A DNA stretch of 64,000 nt, from assembly GCA_965649825.1 (NCBI GenBank), contig OZ287707.1:372001-436000 (forward strand), in the 5' to 3' direction. A model generated the notes under the pieces. That model did no database searches and was not told the origin of the DNA. It was given only the letters and a program-made list of their open reading frames with translations. The position numbers and the translations under genes are program-made. This document shows positions 1 to 12,760 of the stretch, piece after piece (within the stretch, counting starts at the first letter, position 1; each line of letters begins with the position of its first letter). The stretch comes from Penicillus capitatus. Lineage: Eukaryota > Chlorophyta.

Positions 1-129
1 AGAAGAGACCGAAGAGACGAAGAAAGACGCACGAACATACCAATTAGAACGCATCTGAAAGAGCGCTATGATTTGAATGGCAAAGCGAGGAGCGACTCGC
101 GGAGGCCGGCTCTCTTCAAAGTTTTCTCT

Positions 130-1591
130 TTACACCGGCTTCATCCGCAAAACACCAAAAAGGTGTGCACCGTTAGACGAGCCACGGAAAAGGTATGGTT
201 CGGGATTGCCTTGCTGACAGAATTGCTGCAGGACGTCTCTGGCAGCAGCAGCCTCCAATTGCTTCGCAACCAATACACAGACAGTGCCACCAGATCCACC
301 TCCCGAAATCTTGCCTCCGTAGATACCCCGATCCGCCGCTCCTTGTGTTAAGCGATACAGAGCATCCGTCTTGGCAGAACCAAGCCCCAGTTTCTGATAC
401 GCCTCGTGTGCGGCGTGCATGAGTCTCCCCAAAGCAATTCCCACATCCCCGCCGCCTTCTGGCGATTCCAGCAACTCGGCAAAACATCGGACCCTTTGGA
501 TCTCTTCAACAGGATGTCTCGTCGCTGACCGAACATTGTATGACGTTCCTGGATGGATCTCCGTTGCCGCATCCACGTGTGCACCGTATCTCTCAGTGAA
601 CACTTGCCCCTCCAGACACTCTGGCAGGAGCGAAGATTCAATGGCATCGAGTTCAGACGATGGAATGTCCACCAGATAGGAAATGTCTCTTTCGAGTTCG
701 TTTCGCAAAATCGTTAATCCCATGAATGTCGCCGTTCGGACAGTGGCGTAATCGGATCCCGAAATGGAGTGCCGTTCGCCGGAGTCAATACCGATGATGG
801 TCAAGTCTTCCGGAATGTTGACATGGCCAAGAAGGGCACATGGCTGGCACAGTAGCTTCATGAGTTTGCCCTTTTCGCCCATCATTGCCGTCATTTGGTC
901 CATGATTCCGCAAGAAGCGCCGACGATCTCGTTTTCGACCTTCTGACACAACTGAGCGAGTGTCACATCATCAATGCTCAGCCTTAAAGCAGCAGCCACC
1001 GCTTTCATCGTTGCAACTTCGACACAGGCCGAAGATGACACGCCTTTGCCTTCCGGTACATCGGACGCCAAAAAGAGTCGACATCCAGGAACACCGCCCT
1101 CTATGTACCCCTCCCTCTTCAACACGATCAGACACCCAGCAATGTAACCTGCCCATTCCTGATCTTTAAACAAAGCACGATAAGCAGACGCATCTTGACA
1201 GTCGTTGAGAGTCTCGGTCCTGCACTGAAAACTGCCAGACCATACACATTGGCACGTGATACAGGATCGCCGGTAGTTTGTTATCTTACGTCGTTTCCTG
1301 CCGATCTGGCCGAAGAGAGGTCACGTAAACATCGTGGCTTCCTTCAGGGCACTGTGCGGCTGCATAACACGCTTCGAGAATGGGGTATTGCAGGACAAGT
1401 CCTCCAGAGTAATCTGAGATGCCACCCATAACGTCCAACCTCCCAGGAGCTCGAGCCACAAACAGCTCCGTGTCGCCATAGCACACCCGGTCTTGTTGAC
1501 ATGCTTCATTCAGACGCTTCAAAAACGGTTCGAGATCTGGATACTCGTTGCCGCGTTGTCGAACATCGGGATCGTTCAAATCGAATGGCAT
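130..1591 (-). CDS. L-arabinokinase-like GHMP sugar kinase
   Basis: Predicted to phosphorylate L-arabinose or galactose at C1 for nucleotide-sugar salvage. Two exons, 1290-1591 and 130-1231, join across a 58-nt GT-AG intron to give 467 residues. The substrate-binding motif APGRLDVMGGISDYSG lies at residues 48-63, as in plant L-arabinokinase (ARA1) rather than ordinary galactokinase. The ATP-binding GHMP motif PEGKGVSSSA is at about 160-169 and a late GGGSGG motif is near the C terminus. The N-terminal glycosyltransferase-like half of plant ARA1 is absent: the ATG at 1591 opens directly into the kinase domain. Substrate choice between arabinose and galactose is inference. The neighbours give no pathway clue. 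Confidence 0.85.
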
Positions 1592-2443
1592 GCAAAAAGC
1601 GAGAGGCGAAGGAAAGACGGTTGATATGCCGCGTGAGCTTCAATAGCTCGAGACCATTCATTTGGATTTCGCAGACGTTGCCCGAGCAGTACATGAACGT
1701 GCGACCCTTTATCTGCACCGCATTTGCACACTCGTCATCGGTTGTGCATCGCAGGGCAAAAAGATGCTAATAGAAACGAGTCGTCCATTCGCAGAGAAGC
1801 GCCCAACGGTAGGTCGTCGCGATGCCAACCGAAGCGTCTTTTCATCGACGGCTCCTTCATTCTGCAGCATTCGCTTCGCCCATTTCGTTCGTTCTGAGAG
1901 AAAAAGTCGAATTCGACGCGTTTTTCCTTTTCAGTAGCTCGACCGATTGGTGGAGTCCCTTTTTGTGTACGAGCCTTCGTTCTTATGTCTCTCACCGGAA
2001 AACAGACGAATAAAGCTGAGGCGCCGCTTCAGCCACCGAGGTAAGGGCCTCTCAATGACGTCGGTTAATGAACGGCCTGCCGGTCGACCACATTCAACGT
2101 TTCTCTGTCTGACTAGACGACCCACGCGTGCACAAAGGAAGTCAGTTATTGCCGAAGCTCTGCGCTATGAAGCTGTGCAAGGAACGCCAGCGACCGACGC
2201 AGTAGACGCAACGCCATCGCCACAATACAATGCCTGTTTGGAACAGGCACAGACCAGTGTGTTCTCAGCCTTCGGTAAAGGTCCGTCATCCACACTCGAC
2301 AACCCCACCACCTCGTCTCGCCTCGACGGGCATGACATCACGCATGTCTGTCTTTAGATGCAGCCAAGGACGTTGTCGACAGTTTCGAATCTGGACGACC
2401 TGCCAATAATACATGTACAGAAAAGGCACCACCGGCAAATGAT
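1592..2443. other. Intergenic region between divergent genes
   Basis: No ORF here has recognisable family features. The segment separates the start of the minus-strand kinase from the next plus-strand gene and presumably holds both promoters. An alternative first exon of the downstream gene could begin with the ATG at about 2359, which would use a longer (about 136 nt) first intron. Confidence 0.4.
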
Positions 2444-3655
2444 ATGACGAAGCAATGCTCTATGGTGCATCGCATGATGGAGATGGATGTGCGTCGATGT
2501 GTCTGTCACCATTACGGTTTCCTTCTTACCTTTGTCTGTCTGTGCTGCAGAAAACGGATGTGGATCCTCGAGATCTGCACAAGTTGCTCCCGTCGACGAT
2601 GCTATCTTCTGAGAGTCTGGATTTGCGTCCGGATGGAAAACTGGCACGAGGAATGTCGGGCGTCGACATCCACAAGCTGATTGAAGATCAGGCGATCATG
2701 TTCCGTGCCGAACGCAATGGCAAAGGCACGAGTGAAAACGACGTCGGGTGCGAAGATGCCACGCGTCTGAGTCCAACAGTCGAGGAACAAGACACTGGAG
2801 GGCATCCGACTCAAGAAGATGGACATCCAGGGGGCGTGTCTGCTGAAGCACCTCTCCCTGGCAGTCCTGTGACCGGCTGGCCAGCTGCGGCTGTACTGGG
2901 CATTATGCATCCAATGAATCATTCGTTGCCTCCTGTTGTCAAACCAACACAGACCTCTCGTCCAGAACTGGTCGTCCCCGATCATCTTGTCTACTCGACA
3001 TCGGCCATGGCTTGTTTGAATGGAGCTCCAGGCGGTGTTCTACTGGATTGGAATGGCGTTTATGGCGGTCAGCAGGTCTACTCTCGCAGCGCTTATCATC
3101 CGACAAGCAATGCCACGCCTGTTATTCTGGAGAATCCGGTCCAAGAGGAGCAGTATGCTATGAATTATCATCAGGCAGCGCAGGGATCCTCCGAAAACGC
3201 AGCGTCGCAAAGAGACTCGTCTCCAAGAGCATCAGAAAGCGAATCATCTGACAAGGACAAGAACGCTGAAGCATCTTCCAAGAAGTTCAAGTCTCTAGAG
3301 GCCGCATTAGCGTGGTGCCACGTGCAACACTCTCAGAAACAAGTGCCGGTCGTCCCAAAGGATGATGTTCGTAAGCTTGTCGATTTTCAGCTTACATCCG
3401 GAAAGCCAATAAGAGCTCCATGGTACAGACCTCAAACGGATAAAGCGCAGGTCGTGTTTCTGTCATAAGATGTGCTTTGATGTGACGTGAGCTATGTGGT
3501 TGGTGTGCATGCAGGAAGCTGATGAACTGCCAGAAAAGCCAATTGAAAAGAAACCCGTCATCCAGACTCCTAGACGCAAAAGACCAACTGGAAGTGTTAA
3601 GAAACAGGGAACAGGTTTCTTCTGTCCCCCTGGGTCATCCATGGCAAGTGTCTGA
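2444..3655 (+). CDS. Hypothetical low-complexity protein, possibly nuclear
   Basis: Three exons are inferred: 2444-2488, 2551-3450 and 3515-3655, with 62- and 64-nt introns, all phase 0. The main exon is one long open frame with a Ser/Glu/Lys-rich stretch (about 3180-3290). It is followed by a conserved-looking segment containing LEAALAWCH and KPIRAPWYRP. The last exon adds a basic tail with PRRKRP, which could be a nuclear localisation signal. I recognise no domain. The first exon is uncertain, since an ATG at 2359 with a longer intron also keeps frame. Confidence 0.5.
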
Positions 3656-4989
3656 TGTCCTGCGTACAGTATTGCTGATCTGCTCAGCGTGGATTCTTAC
3701 ACTGAATCGATCTGGGTTCCATAACGAATAAAGAGCCAGTGCAACTACGGCTCGTCCTTCTTTTCTCTGGTGTCCTATCGAAGTGGACATTAGGAAAGCT
3801 ATTTGATTCGAAGATTGTTGTTGCTGAAGTGAATTGCACTAGCCAGTTAGTCAATCACCGAGTTGTTCTGTCCCTTTGGGATGGATGTCGTAGTTAATGA
3901 GCACAAGCACCCTGTTTTCGAACTCTCTGCTTGTGCGTTGTTGTTGTTGTTGTCTGTCATTTATTGTCGGATCTTGGGGCGGCATGCGAAACTGTTGTTT
4001 TTTGGTCAAATCATTGATGACTGCACAGAAGGAGATGCAAAGCATAATGGGAAAATAAATGGATCCCCCTCTCATTATAGCTTAGCCGGTTTCCTGTGGA
4101 GATGCATTGTTTACGCGATACAAGGAGAACCAGCAAAAAGAGCCCTCCAGAGTACAGACTCGTAACAATTAATGCAATAATGCTTGACGAACCGGACGAA
4201 AAGAGTGTTAAGAAATAATGTAGATTTGCTTTTTGTATCACCTATTCGTGATTTTAATCGGATCTTGTGATTCATTTAATGGTCTTCAATAACAAGAATT
4301 GCATCAAGCGTGTCGTTAATCGACATTGGACAGCAAGCATCCTTCAGAGCTAAAGTACAGCAGAGGTAAGCATATTTGCATACGGTCACTGCTATTGATT
4401 TAAAATCTGGTCAAGTTTACTACATGACGCAACTCATCGAAACTTCATAGCATGTCCAGTTCCATTTTGCTGATGATGGCCTTAATCGATCTGGCTCACT
4501 CACGTCGTGGGATGGATGATGACGATCATCACGATCGCCACCATCATCGTCATTCTCTTCTTTTAGATAACGTCACGTGTCGGACCCTGTTTCTGATGAT
4601 TGTGCTCGATTTGCTGTCTGACAGATAAAACAGCACGTCAAAATAGATTGTTAGAAAAAGGAGAAGGCGGAGGCTTTGAATCTGAATTCAGGAGTTATGG
4701 GTAGGAGCTCATAATGAAATAAATCTGTAAGAAAGGATCTCTTCTTCAGGCGCTATGGATGATGTGACACGAGAGCTTAGCAGCTGCTGTTCGTTGGTCT
4801 TATTCTTTCGTGAACGCCATTCACCAACTGCCACTGGTGTAGACGTAGTATCTCTGGATACCATACAACAACTCCAATGCCTTGCTCATCGTACAGCCCA
4901 ACAGAGGCAGAGACGAAACGACTTTCTGTGTAGAATCTAACCCATGCCTACATACACCCGATGCTGGTCCTGTCAGATATGGACGACGG
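3656..4989. other. AT-richer intergenic region, no gene seen
   Basis: The base composition becomes AT-richer than in neighbouring genes and ORFs are short and featureless. A GTT/TTG microsatellite lies near 3936-3955 and an ATC/ATG-rich stretch near 4510-4555. I see no tRNA, rRNA or recognisable protein. Confidence 0.4.
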
Positions 4990-6652
4990 TTACTTGGTGA
5001 TGCGTTCGAACAAAGGGGATCTCAGAAGGTAGATCAGGAAGATGGTTTTTCGTCGTTTCATTTCTTTCTTCTCCACAGGATTCCACTGAAAATTACGCAC
5101 CATGGTTAAATAGCTCAATAGTTGGTCTTGTATGCTGAGTTGCTTGGATCGATTCACACCAGCATACTTCATTAATGATTCACCCTTCGACAATAGAAAT
5201 CGACTGCAGAGATCCATTCCAAGCGAAATGAGCCATGGCTTCCAGGAATTTGTCCCAAGTCTAGAAGAACACGATATCCTAAGCGGATCGTCAGGCAGGC
5301 AGATGGGGGTATCACTTTCGAAGAGCGAAGACAGAGATGACAGGTCGAATGAGATACAACATTTCTCCAATGAGCAGCATGGTCTGTCCCAGTCGGTAAT
5401 GCAGTCTTGAGTTATCTCGGTGTGGAGTATCGTGCTCATCTTCGTCCGTGTCTTCAGGAGAACGCGCCTTATCCCACCACGGCAGAAATTCAGCAGCAGC
5501 CGCAGCGTTATCCTAGAGATCAAGATCTTCGGACAAGGCATGATGATGATGATCATCGCTGTCTGCACTTCATTGATCGTATCCTCTGCTGTCGAGGTGC
5601 AGGAAGAAGAGTTCTGGGCAACGGTGTCCGTTAACTCCCGCGTCGCATCCCACGAGGACGAAATCAAAGACAGTCTCGAATCCGATAACGACTTGAATGC
5701 TCCAAGGACACAGTCTGGATCTCTGCTGCACTCCATGTACGCATCAGCAGAGGATTTTGCTGGCAGGAGTGTGGTCAGCGCGTTTTTGGACGAACTGAAA
5801 AGAAGAAGGCGCGTGAAAAGCTTGAAGAATTCTAATCCAGCCATGGAACTGTACACGTCGCTCTGCCCTAGCGTCGCTAGATGACTTGCCCTTATCTCAT
5901 ACAAAACTTCGACCTACAGACAATCAGCACCTCATCTCATGTGTGCCACTGCTGGATGGTTTGCCTGTCGAATCAGCTTGATAGCCATCGCCCAAGTGAA
6001 GCTGCTGTCTAAGCCGTCTTCCTTAAAACGCGCGATGCCGTCATAACAGACTCGCATGACGCCCAGTATAGACTGGCAGGCTTCAGCGGCGAGTTCATGG
6101 CTGGTAAAGCGATGGGGAATTAACCAGAGACACGTCGAAAGTACTTTGTCCAAGCCACCCAACAAATTATCTCCCAACAACAGCCCGTTCACCAGAGACA
6201 TTCCCAGAGAGGAATTCATGTATGGAGGTGCGACGATCTTTGCAGAAACGTAAGATAGATGGGATTCTGTATTCGAATACGCGAGACTATTGTACGCCGT
6301 TTCGAAGGACAGACGTAGGCTTTCGCAAAGAGATGATGCGCGAATGAAGAAGAAGTCTTGGCGAGAAGCCCTTCAGACATTCACAGCCTTGGCGTGTCGG
6401 ATGGCACGTTTACCAGGCAAACGACGGTTAGCACTTCTGAAACCGCATTTTGTACGTATAGATGACAACGGGCTGGAAGGATGGTAGAAAATCGCCAGAA
6501 GACATCGGCGAGGGAAATTCTGACACTACTTGTGTGGCCACGATACCTGGACCACCAACACGATCCGCCTCTTGGGCGCTGCGCCACTTGTACTTCGTAA
6601 AGCATTGACTGCCCAAGACGGTAGAAGAAGACATGTCTTCTGCCGTCTCCAT
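4990..6652 (-). CDS. Hypothetical multi-exon helical protein
   Basis: The minus strand opens with ATG at 6652 (METAEDMSSS). It continues through an exon around 6390-5945 containing ETAYNSLAYSNTESHLSYVS and a hydrophobic, helix-rich stretch around SHELAAEACQSILGVMRV. A short intron then leads to a long terminal frame ending at 4990. The exon joined at about 5904 reads VEVLYEIRASHLATLGQSDV. Helical and hydrophobic character is clear, but I recognise no family. The 3' half is less protein-like, so the true end may be earlier or more introns may be present. It lies in tandem with two other minus-strand genes. Confidence 0.45.
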
Positions 6653-6698
6653 GACCTAAACAGATATCGGATGTCGCTGTCAAGGCAGTTTTGTTTCG

Positions 6699-7563
6699 TC
6701 AGCAATTAACCATGCGCATAAACTCTGAAGTCTCTATTCTTTTCTGATCTTCCTGTTCTTTCTGGGAACGGCGTGTGACGAGCGTTGAGATATACATTCC
6801 GCCAGGAAGTGTCAGTTGCAGGGCATTCGGATTGTCTCGATCCCAACGAATGCGCTCACTGATATCGAGAGACTCGCCATAGTAGGGTTTCAGCATCTCT
6901 GCTGTGTTGAAGATGCGATCCAGGACGATCTGTCCCCGACGGTTCTCGACAAAACGAACCAGATACTGTATGGTCTGCTCAAGTTCAGATCGTGCTCTCT
7001 CAAATCCCTTCACACGAAATGAATGATCTGCGACGTGTTCTCTCCCGGTTGTGAGAGGAGAGTGGACCTGGATGCTGGAAAGAGCTCGGCTTTCGCCTAG
7101 GGGTGTCTCGACTTTGACAAGGGTGGATTGCACCTGCCACGTTCCGAGAAAGTCACGCGGAAAGGAGAGGTCCGAAGGACCTCCGCCAAGCTTCTCCCAG
7201 GTCTTGTCCACGGTGGCACCCAATTTCGACGCTTCTGCTTCTCGGGCCTCGAGTGCCAAGAGCAACCCTGTAGCCACACGTGCTTCATCTCCTGCGGTTT
7301 CTACAAATCTTTTACCAGTGGTTGAGATAAGGAGCAGGTCTCGCCGTTTGTGACGGCTGTGTGTCTTCGTCTCGTGATCGTCTCCCTGATTTGGATATCG
7401 GGTTGCTTTCAGATCTGCCGTCCTGAAGTACGTCTCCAGGCGTCACTTTTGGAAAATGGGAGGAGCATCGAAACCTGCGGTGTTTGCCAAGAAGGCGCCG
7501 CGGATGGATTGTTGAGTTCTTCGTGCGCGATTGCAGAGAAGACAGGCCTGTGAGCTCTGCCAT
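6699..7563 (-). CDS. Plastid-targeted DUF6816-like protein
   Basis: Two exons (7447-7563 and 6699-7385, 61-nt intron) give 267 residues. The leader is basic and Ser/Thr-rich with few acidic residues, as expected for a transit peptide. The mature part contains SFPRDFLGTWQVQSTLVKVE, then DRIFNTAEMLKPYYGESLDI and DNPNALQLTLPGGMYISTLV. This order resembles the uncharacterised DUF6816 proteins of cyanobacteria and plastids, some of which are thylakoid-associated. Family assignment is from memory of motif style and is moderate. Plastid location is inference from the leader. It sits between two unknown minus-strand genes. Confidence 0.55.
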
Positions 7564-7597
7564 GGGCTTTCAGTTCTTCGGTCGTCGTTTGTGCGAT

Positions 7598-8335
7598 TCA
7601 TGAGTCATTCAAAATAGCCGACGCATAAAAAGCTCTCGTTGTAGCCGCTGCGCTTGTCAAGAAGAGCTTCTTACGTTCCATACTCGATGCCTCGAGTTCC
7701 GGTAAACTAAAAAAGAGACGCATCGCTGAACAAACGGCATGACGGTTCCACGACTGATAGGCATCCAGCACAAAAGATCCCGTACTGGTGATAAACCTTT
7801 CAACGACGGCCAAAGAGTACGTCAAGTGTGTCTGTGCTTCTATGAGATCAACCTGGATCTGTGAAACGGGCCACTTTGAAATAACGAAGCAGATTCAGCA
7901 GACTCTCATGAGAGATTCCTTCGTTGCTTGTCCTCCGTCGATGAAGATCGTACGTAGCTAATACCTCAGTTTCTCAAGCAGAGCACGTGCCAGTATTGGA
8001 TGCATCCACAAGTCAACGTACGTAGCTCACGCATAGCATTCATCGTTTGTTGCGCTTGAGATGCAACCCTGTGTTCGTTGTCAGACGGCATAGGATTAGG
8101 CAAATGAGCTTTATGAACATGAGCCGGACACGGAGATGACGAACCAGAAAGAAACGCGTCCATAAGATCTGTGGAGAAATCCAGAAACGCAGATATTTGG
8201 TAAATGGCTTTCCAGGACTGTGTCGTCACGGTGTACGACACACTCACGACAAGAGAACGAACAATTTGCCGATTCGGATTGTCTGCGCGTTGACGTAGCT
8301 GTCGCGAACTTGCTTTCTTCCTGTGCACGTCGCAT
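7598..8335 (-). CDS. Hypothetical multi-exon protein
   Basis: Coding-like frames on the minus strand include SWKAIYQISAFLDFSTDLMD (about 8213-8154) and a last exon with LTYSLAVVERFITSTGSFVL ending at 7598. The middle (about 7830-8030) changes frame more than once and I could not settle the introns. The likely ATG is at 8335, about 50 nt from the start of the divergent NACHT gene. The composition is helical. No family is recognised and no function is proposed. Confidence 0.4.
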
Positions 8336-8384
8336 CCGAGACAGTCAAAAGTCGTTTTGCTTGCTCTTTGTCTTTCTACACAAC

Positions 8385-11300
8385 ATGCAAACCGAGAATG
8401 CAAGGCCCGAAGCTGGTCGCGGGAAACAGCGCCCTCCAGCCGGTCAGTCCGCTTTTCAAACAGCGAGGAGCACAATGCCTGGGACTTTCCTTCGAGAACG
8501 GGACGAACCAAAACTCTTGCGAGCTCTCAGCATTCAGCACGACATCAAGCGGACGGCGGAGCTGGTGACGACGTATAACCGGACAGATGATGTGGACGAG
8601 CGCAACGTCCTTTACAAGTGGCTCGAATCTTTCAGCACAAACAAAGAGCGATGTCTCCGCCCCGGTGCCATTCTCCAATACGCACAGCTGGCAAAGATCA
8701 AAACCCGCAGTGACCGAGATACTGACCTGGTGAAGACCATGCTCTCAGATCTCTGTTCAAAGATCCCTAACGACAGATTTGCAGAAAAGAACGTCAGTCT
8801 GGCGCTGTACCGAGCTCTCGTGTGGATCGATTCGTCTGTGGCGGACGATGTATCGACGATGGTGAGCTTGGGCGAAAAACTCTTGGCGAGTCTGTGTCCG
8901 ACACTGGAACTGTACGCCGAGACCTTTGAAGAATTCGAAGGGACGTTTCTCGCTCTGCCATTGATTATTCATCATATTCAGAAGGTGGCTCCCTATCGTC
9001 TGTGCTGGTATGAGAAGAAAGAACTTCGTACAGCTGCGAACAAAAAGCGGCAAGTATTGAAGGATTCCTTCACATACTATCCCGCCCGTTTTCATTACGA
9101 CCTTCTGGAGCAGAGCATCAAACGTCTCAATGCCAGACAACATGTTCCGTTCTCTGTCCGAATGATGGAGTGTCCCATTCTGAACTGTTGCAGCGCTGTA
9201 CAAACGTACAACAGTTTCCGATCATCATCCTCTGCCTATACATACCGAGTCGTGACATTGGAAGATACGATTGAAGAGATTCGAGAAATCGCAAAGGCTC
9301 CTCGTATCCGAGAAGATCAATGGTATGTACTGCTTCAAGCGTTGACTGCTGCGAAACTGCAGACGGTGAAAGACGAGACAAAGATGGAGCTGTTTCTGAA
9401 AGTATTAGAAGCACTGATGGAGAGTCAGCAGAAGATGCGAGGCAGAGAAGGCGTCAAGAAACTGAGATTCGGAACAGTTCATGAACTGTGCCAGTTGTTG
9501 ACTTACGGAAGTGAGGAAGTTCAGAAAAAAGCAGAGGAAGAACTGCTTTCACTGGCTGACAAGCGTGCCAGTGAAGAGAATTGGTTCAGAGATGTAGACA
9601 TCTTTGATGCAGTCATCAGAGCCGTGCACCAAGTGCACATCAGAGGAGGCATGCAATCAACCGAAACGGCAAGCCTTCTCAGAACGTTGTCGAAAACACC
9701 TAGCACTTTGCACAGAAAAGCTTTCTTAACATGGCTTGGCAGTGGCTGCCTTGAAGACAAGCTGAATATGTTGCCAGAATCAGAACGGCGGGTCGCTGAC
9801 CGCGAAGAACTGTCAGCGGAGATCGGCGAAAAAATTGGATACATCCCTCTGGAAGAAGTCCATCGCAACATCGATGATCTGAAACAGAAATACAAAGACA
9901 TGTCCTTTTCCATGGTCATCTCGCTGCATCCGGTCCAGCTGAATTCTGAAGTGTGCCTGCACAGGTGTCCACGCTTGGAGACGACAGAGATCGCCGGAAC
10001 GTTGGCGATATGAAGCATCATATCGTTGTTTACAAAGACACGGTACGGAAGAATGCGTATGACCACAGTACAGATCTCAGATCTCTCTACGATCCCACAT
10101 CAGAGCACTATACACGAGTGCAGAGAGCAACTGAGCCAGTTGATCTGGAGAATCTGTTCTGTTCGAACCCTCTCCAGCCCGACAGTGCTTCCGCGGTTAA
10201 CAGAGTCCTGCTCTACGGTGATCACGGATCAGGAAAGACGTGCATCGGCAAGGCCATTGCATACAGATGGGCAATGGGGGAAATCATGCAGGATTTCAAG
10301 TTCGTTTTTATGGTGTCTGTGAAAGAACTGGACAGTTTGCGTCAAGTTGGGCAAAAATGGAACACGCTTGAGGAAGGCATCGCGAGTCTGTGCTACTCCA
10401 GCAGATACGACTCAGAAATGCAAACTCTGTTAACCTTGCTAGAAGATGCCATGCGAAGAACAACGACTTTGCTCATCCTCGATGGCGTGAACGAAGGAGA
10501 GGATAGCGAAAGGTCAATGGTAATGGATGCAAAACGACGCCAATGCAAGATCCTTTTCCTCAGCCGTTCCTATAACATCTACAATGTGAGATCCGACATC
10601 GATGTCGAGATGGAGTGCCTTGGACTCGACGAGAAGGAAGCCGAGAAGTATATTATCAACGAGCTGCCGGTCGGCGAAGGGGAAAGGTTCATCGAGTATA
10701 TTCGTTCGGATCCCGTCATGTGGGATCTCGTGCGCATACCTGTGACGACTTACATCCTCTGTCTCTTATGGAAGGCAGGCGAACCGGCACTCGCCGATGC
10801 CAAACACAGAACGATGGATTTTCCGATCTACACCAAAACGGCAAATTTCGTCTGGTCGAGATTTTCAAGAAATCCCGGAATGGAGAACATATCACGGGAT
10901 GAGATCTTTGAGCAGATGGAGTCCATCGCATTCGAGTCTTTTCGGAAAGGACAGATTCTCATCGGCCAGATCCTTGTCAAAGACCATGCGTCGACGTTGG
11001 TTCAATCGAGAGTGCTTATGGATTGTGGACTCCTCTTGTACAAAGAGGACAATGCAAAATACCAGTTTCAGCATCTGAGATTTCAGAAGTACTTTGCCGG
11101 GAGGTATGCGGCGCGTCATTTACACAATACGCAGACCAAAGAGCATCGACACATTGCTGATTTTCTGTCAAGAGAAAAATACAAGGAGAAACACCGATCG
11201 ACGATATCCTTCATGGCTCAGGCGTTGGCTCAGCATCATGAAGTGGATGAACTGCGAGAGATCTTTTCGTTTATGGATCGGGATCCGATGGAAGTCATTG

Positions 11301-12760
11301 GCGTGCAGCATTTCTTTTCGAAGCTTCGCGTTATTGACTCTTGGATTGCTGGACTGTTAGAATCGAGCAATGAAGCATGGAAGAACAAAACCGCTTCGCA
11401 AGTTGTTGGAGCAGCTGCACGTGTGCTTGCGCAATTGCATCCCACAACGCATCTGTGGAAAGTCACGATCAATGCGTTCCTCAAGTATCCAAATATTGTG
11501 CACGGATTCCCGGCAGTGCTCAATGCAATGATCGACGGGGAAAAACTTGAAGCCTTGATCCATTCGTATCGTTTTGAGGATGCCGTGAAGCTTGCAGAAT
11601 ATTCGCCCAAGCACTTAGAATCCTTGAAAGACATCGTGCGGAAGAGAATGGAGGATGAAAAGGAATCTGTCCGGAAACAAGGTTTGGAGATGGCAAAAGA
11701 TCTCTTGGCGCATCATCCAAGTCTCTTGAATGAGTTTCTTTCTCTTTTGGAGAGAAGCTGCACGCACTCTGATGAGGATGAGCGCCAGCGTACGATGTTG
11801 GTCATTGGCACCATTACGAGAAAGGCGCCGACCCTCGTCGATCGTCTCTTAGCCAAACTTAAGATTGGATGTCTGGATGAAAGCGCAGGTGTTCGGGCGA
11901 TATCCATGATAGCCCTGGCAAATTGCGCAGCGGCAGCAGTTCCCATGTCAGAAGACATCATCTCTCTCTTTCAGCGTGGTTGTGTCGATGAAGCCGTTGA
12001 TGTACGGACGATGGCAATGCTTGCCGTCGGAAGCGCATTGCACAGACGTCCAAGATCTTTTAACGATTTCTTCCCGCTGCTCGAGAAAGGCTGCGAAGAT
12101 GAACATACAGGAGTCCGTTCAAAAGCGATCGAAGCAATCGGCCGTCTCGCAAATGTTGTGCACGTGATAGAGCCCGATCCTCTGGACAGAATCATGCCAA
12201 TGGTGGAGAGAGCGTGCAATGACCCAGACAAAGACGTACGCTCAAATGCGTTGGAGGCACTTGGACGATTTGCCGCTGCATTCCCGCAACGATTGTCGGA
12301 CTGCGAGTCGCTCATCGAGAAAACGCATATGGGCAATGATGATGACGTTCGAAAAAATGCAGAGGGCGTGAGAGATGTGGTTCAGAACCGCGCCACTGTT
12401 AGACATTGCATTCCAGATGATCTTTTCCGAATGATAGAGGAAGGATCCACAGAAGGAGGCGATGGTCTTCAGACACATGTTGGAAATCTGACGAGTGAAC
12501 GTCTCGAAACTGCCAGCGTAAAGGCCACGAACACAAGGGCTCGTAACGACATTCAAGACTTATTAGAGATTTTGATCGAAGTTCCTATCGCCATTGAACA
12601 CACTGGCCGTCCCGAAACCGTCAAGTTTGCTCCGCACAGAGCCGGCATACGGCCAACCGATGCGCTTTCGAGAGAAGCGGTCGACTTCGTCGTTTCGACA
12701 GCTGAAGATTGCTTCGAAGACAAGTATCCAGGTGTCCTTTACCTAATGCGCACTTCGTAA
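8385..12760 (+). CDS. NACHT-domain STAND ATPase with C-terminal HEAT repeats
   Basis: Two exons, 8385-9914 and 9965-12760, with a 50-nt intron that restores frame, give 1441 residues. The N-terminal ~500 residues are helical with no recognised domain. A NACHT ATPase follows. Its Walker A is GDHGSGKT near residue 590, Walker B is LLILDGVNEG (with the DGxxE pattern of NACHT) and a sensor-like ILFLSRS follows. The C-terminal part has at least four HEAT-like repeats of about 40 residues with a DVRxxAxxAxG core (about 11860-12380). NACHT proteins are signal-transducing oligomeric switches, many in innate immunity or cell death. A role in immunity or self-recognition here is inference only. No membrane segment is seen. 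Confidence 0.88.

Noticed and set aside
3930-3960. GTT repeat as a possible CRISPR or satellite array
   Set aside because: A simple microsatellite only, without spacers or longer units.
5420-5884. Plus-strand 154-codon frame opposite the hypothetical minus-strand gene
   Set aside because: It lacks domain features, and the minus strand joins to upstream exons in phase. Treated as a shadow, though the region is weak on both strands.
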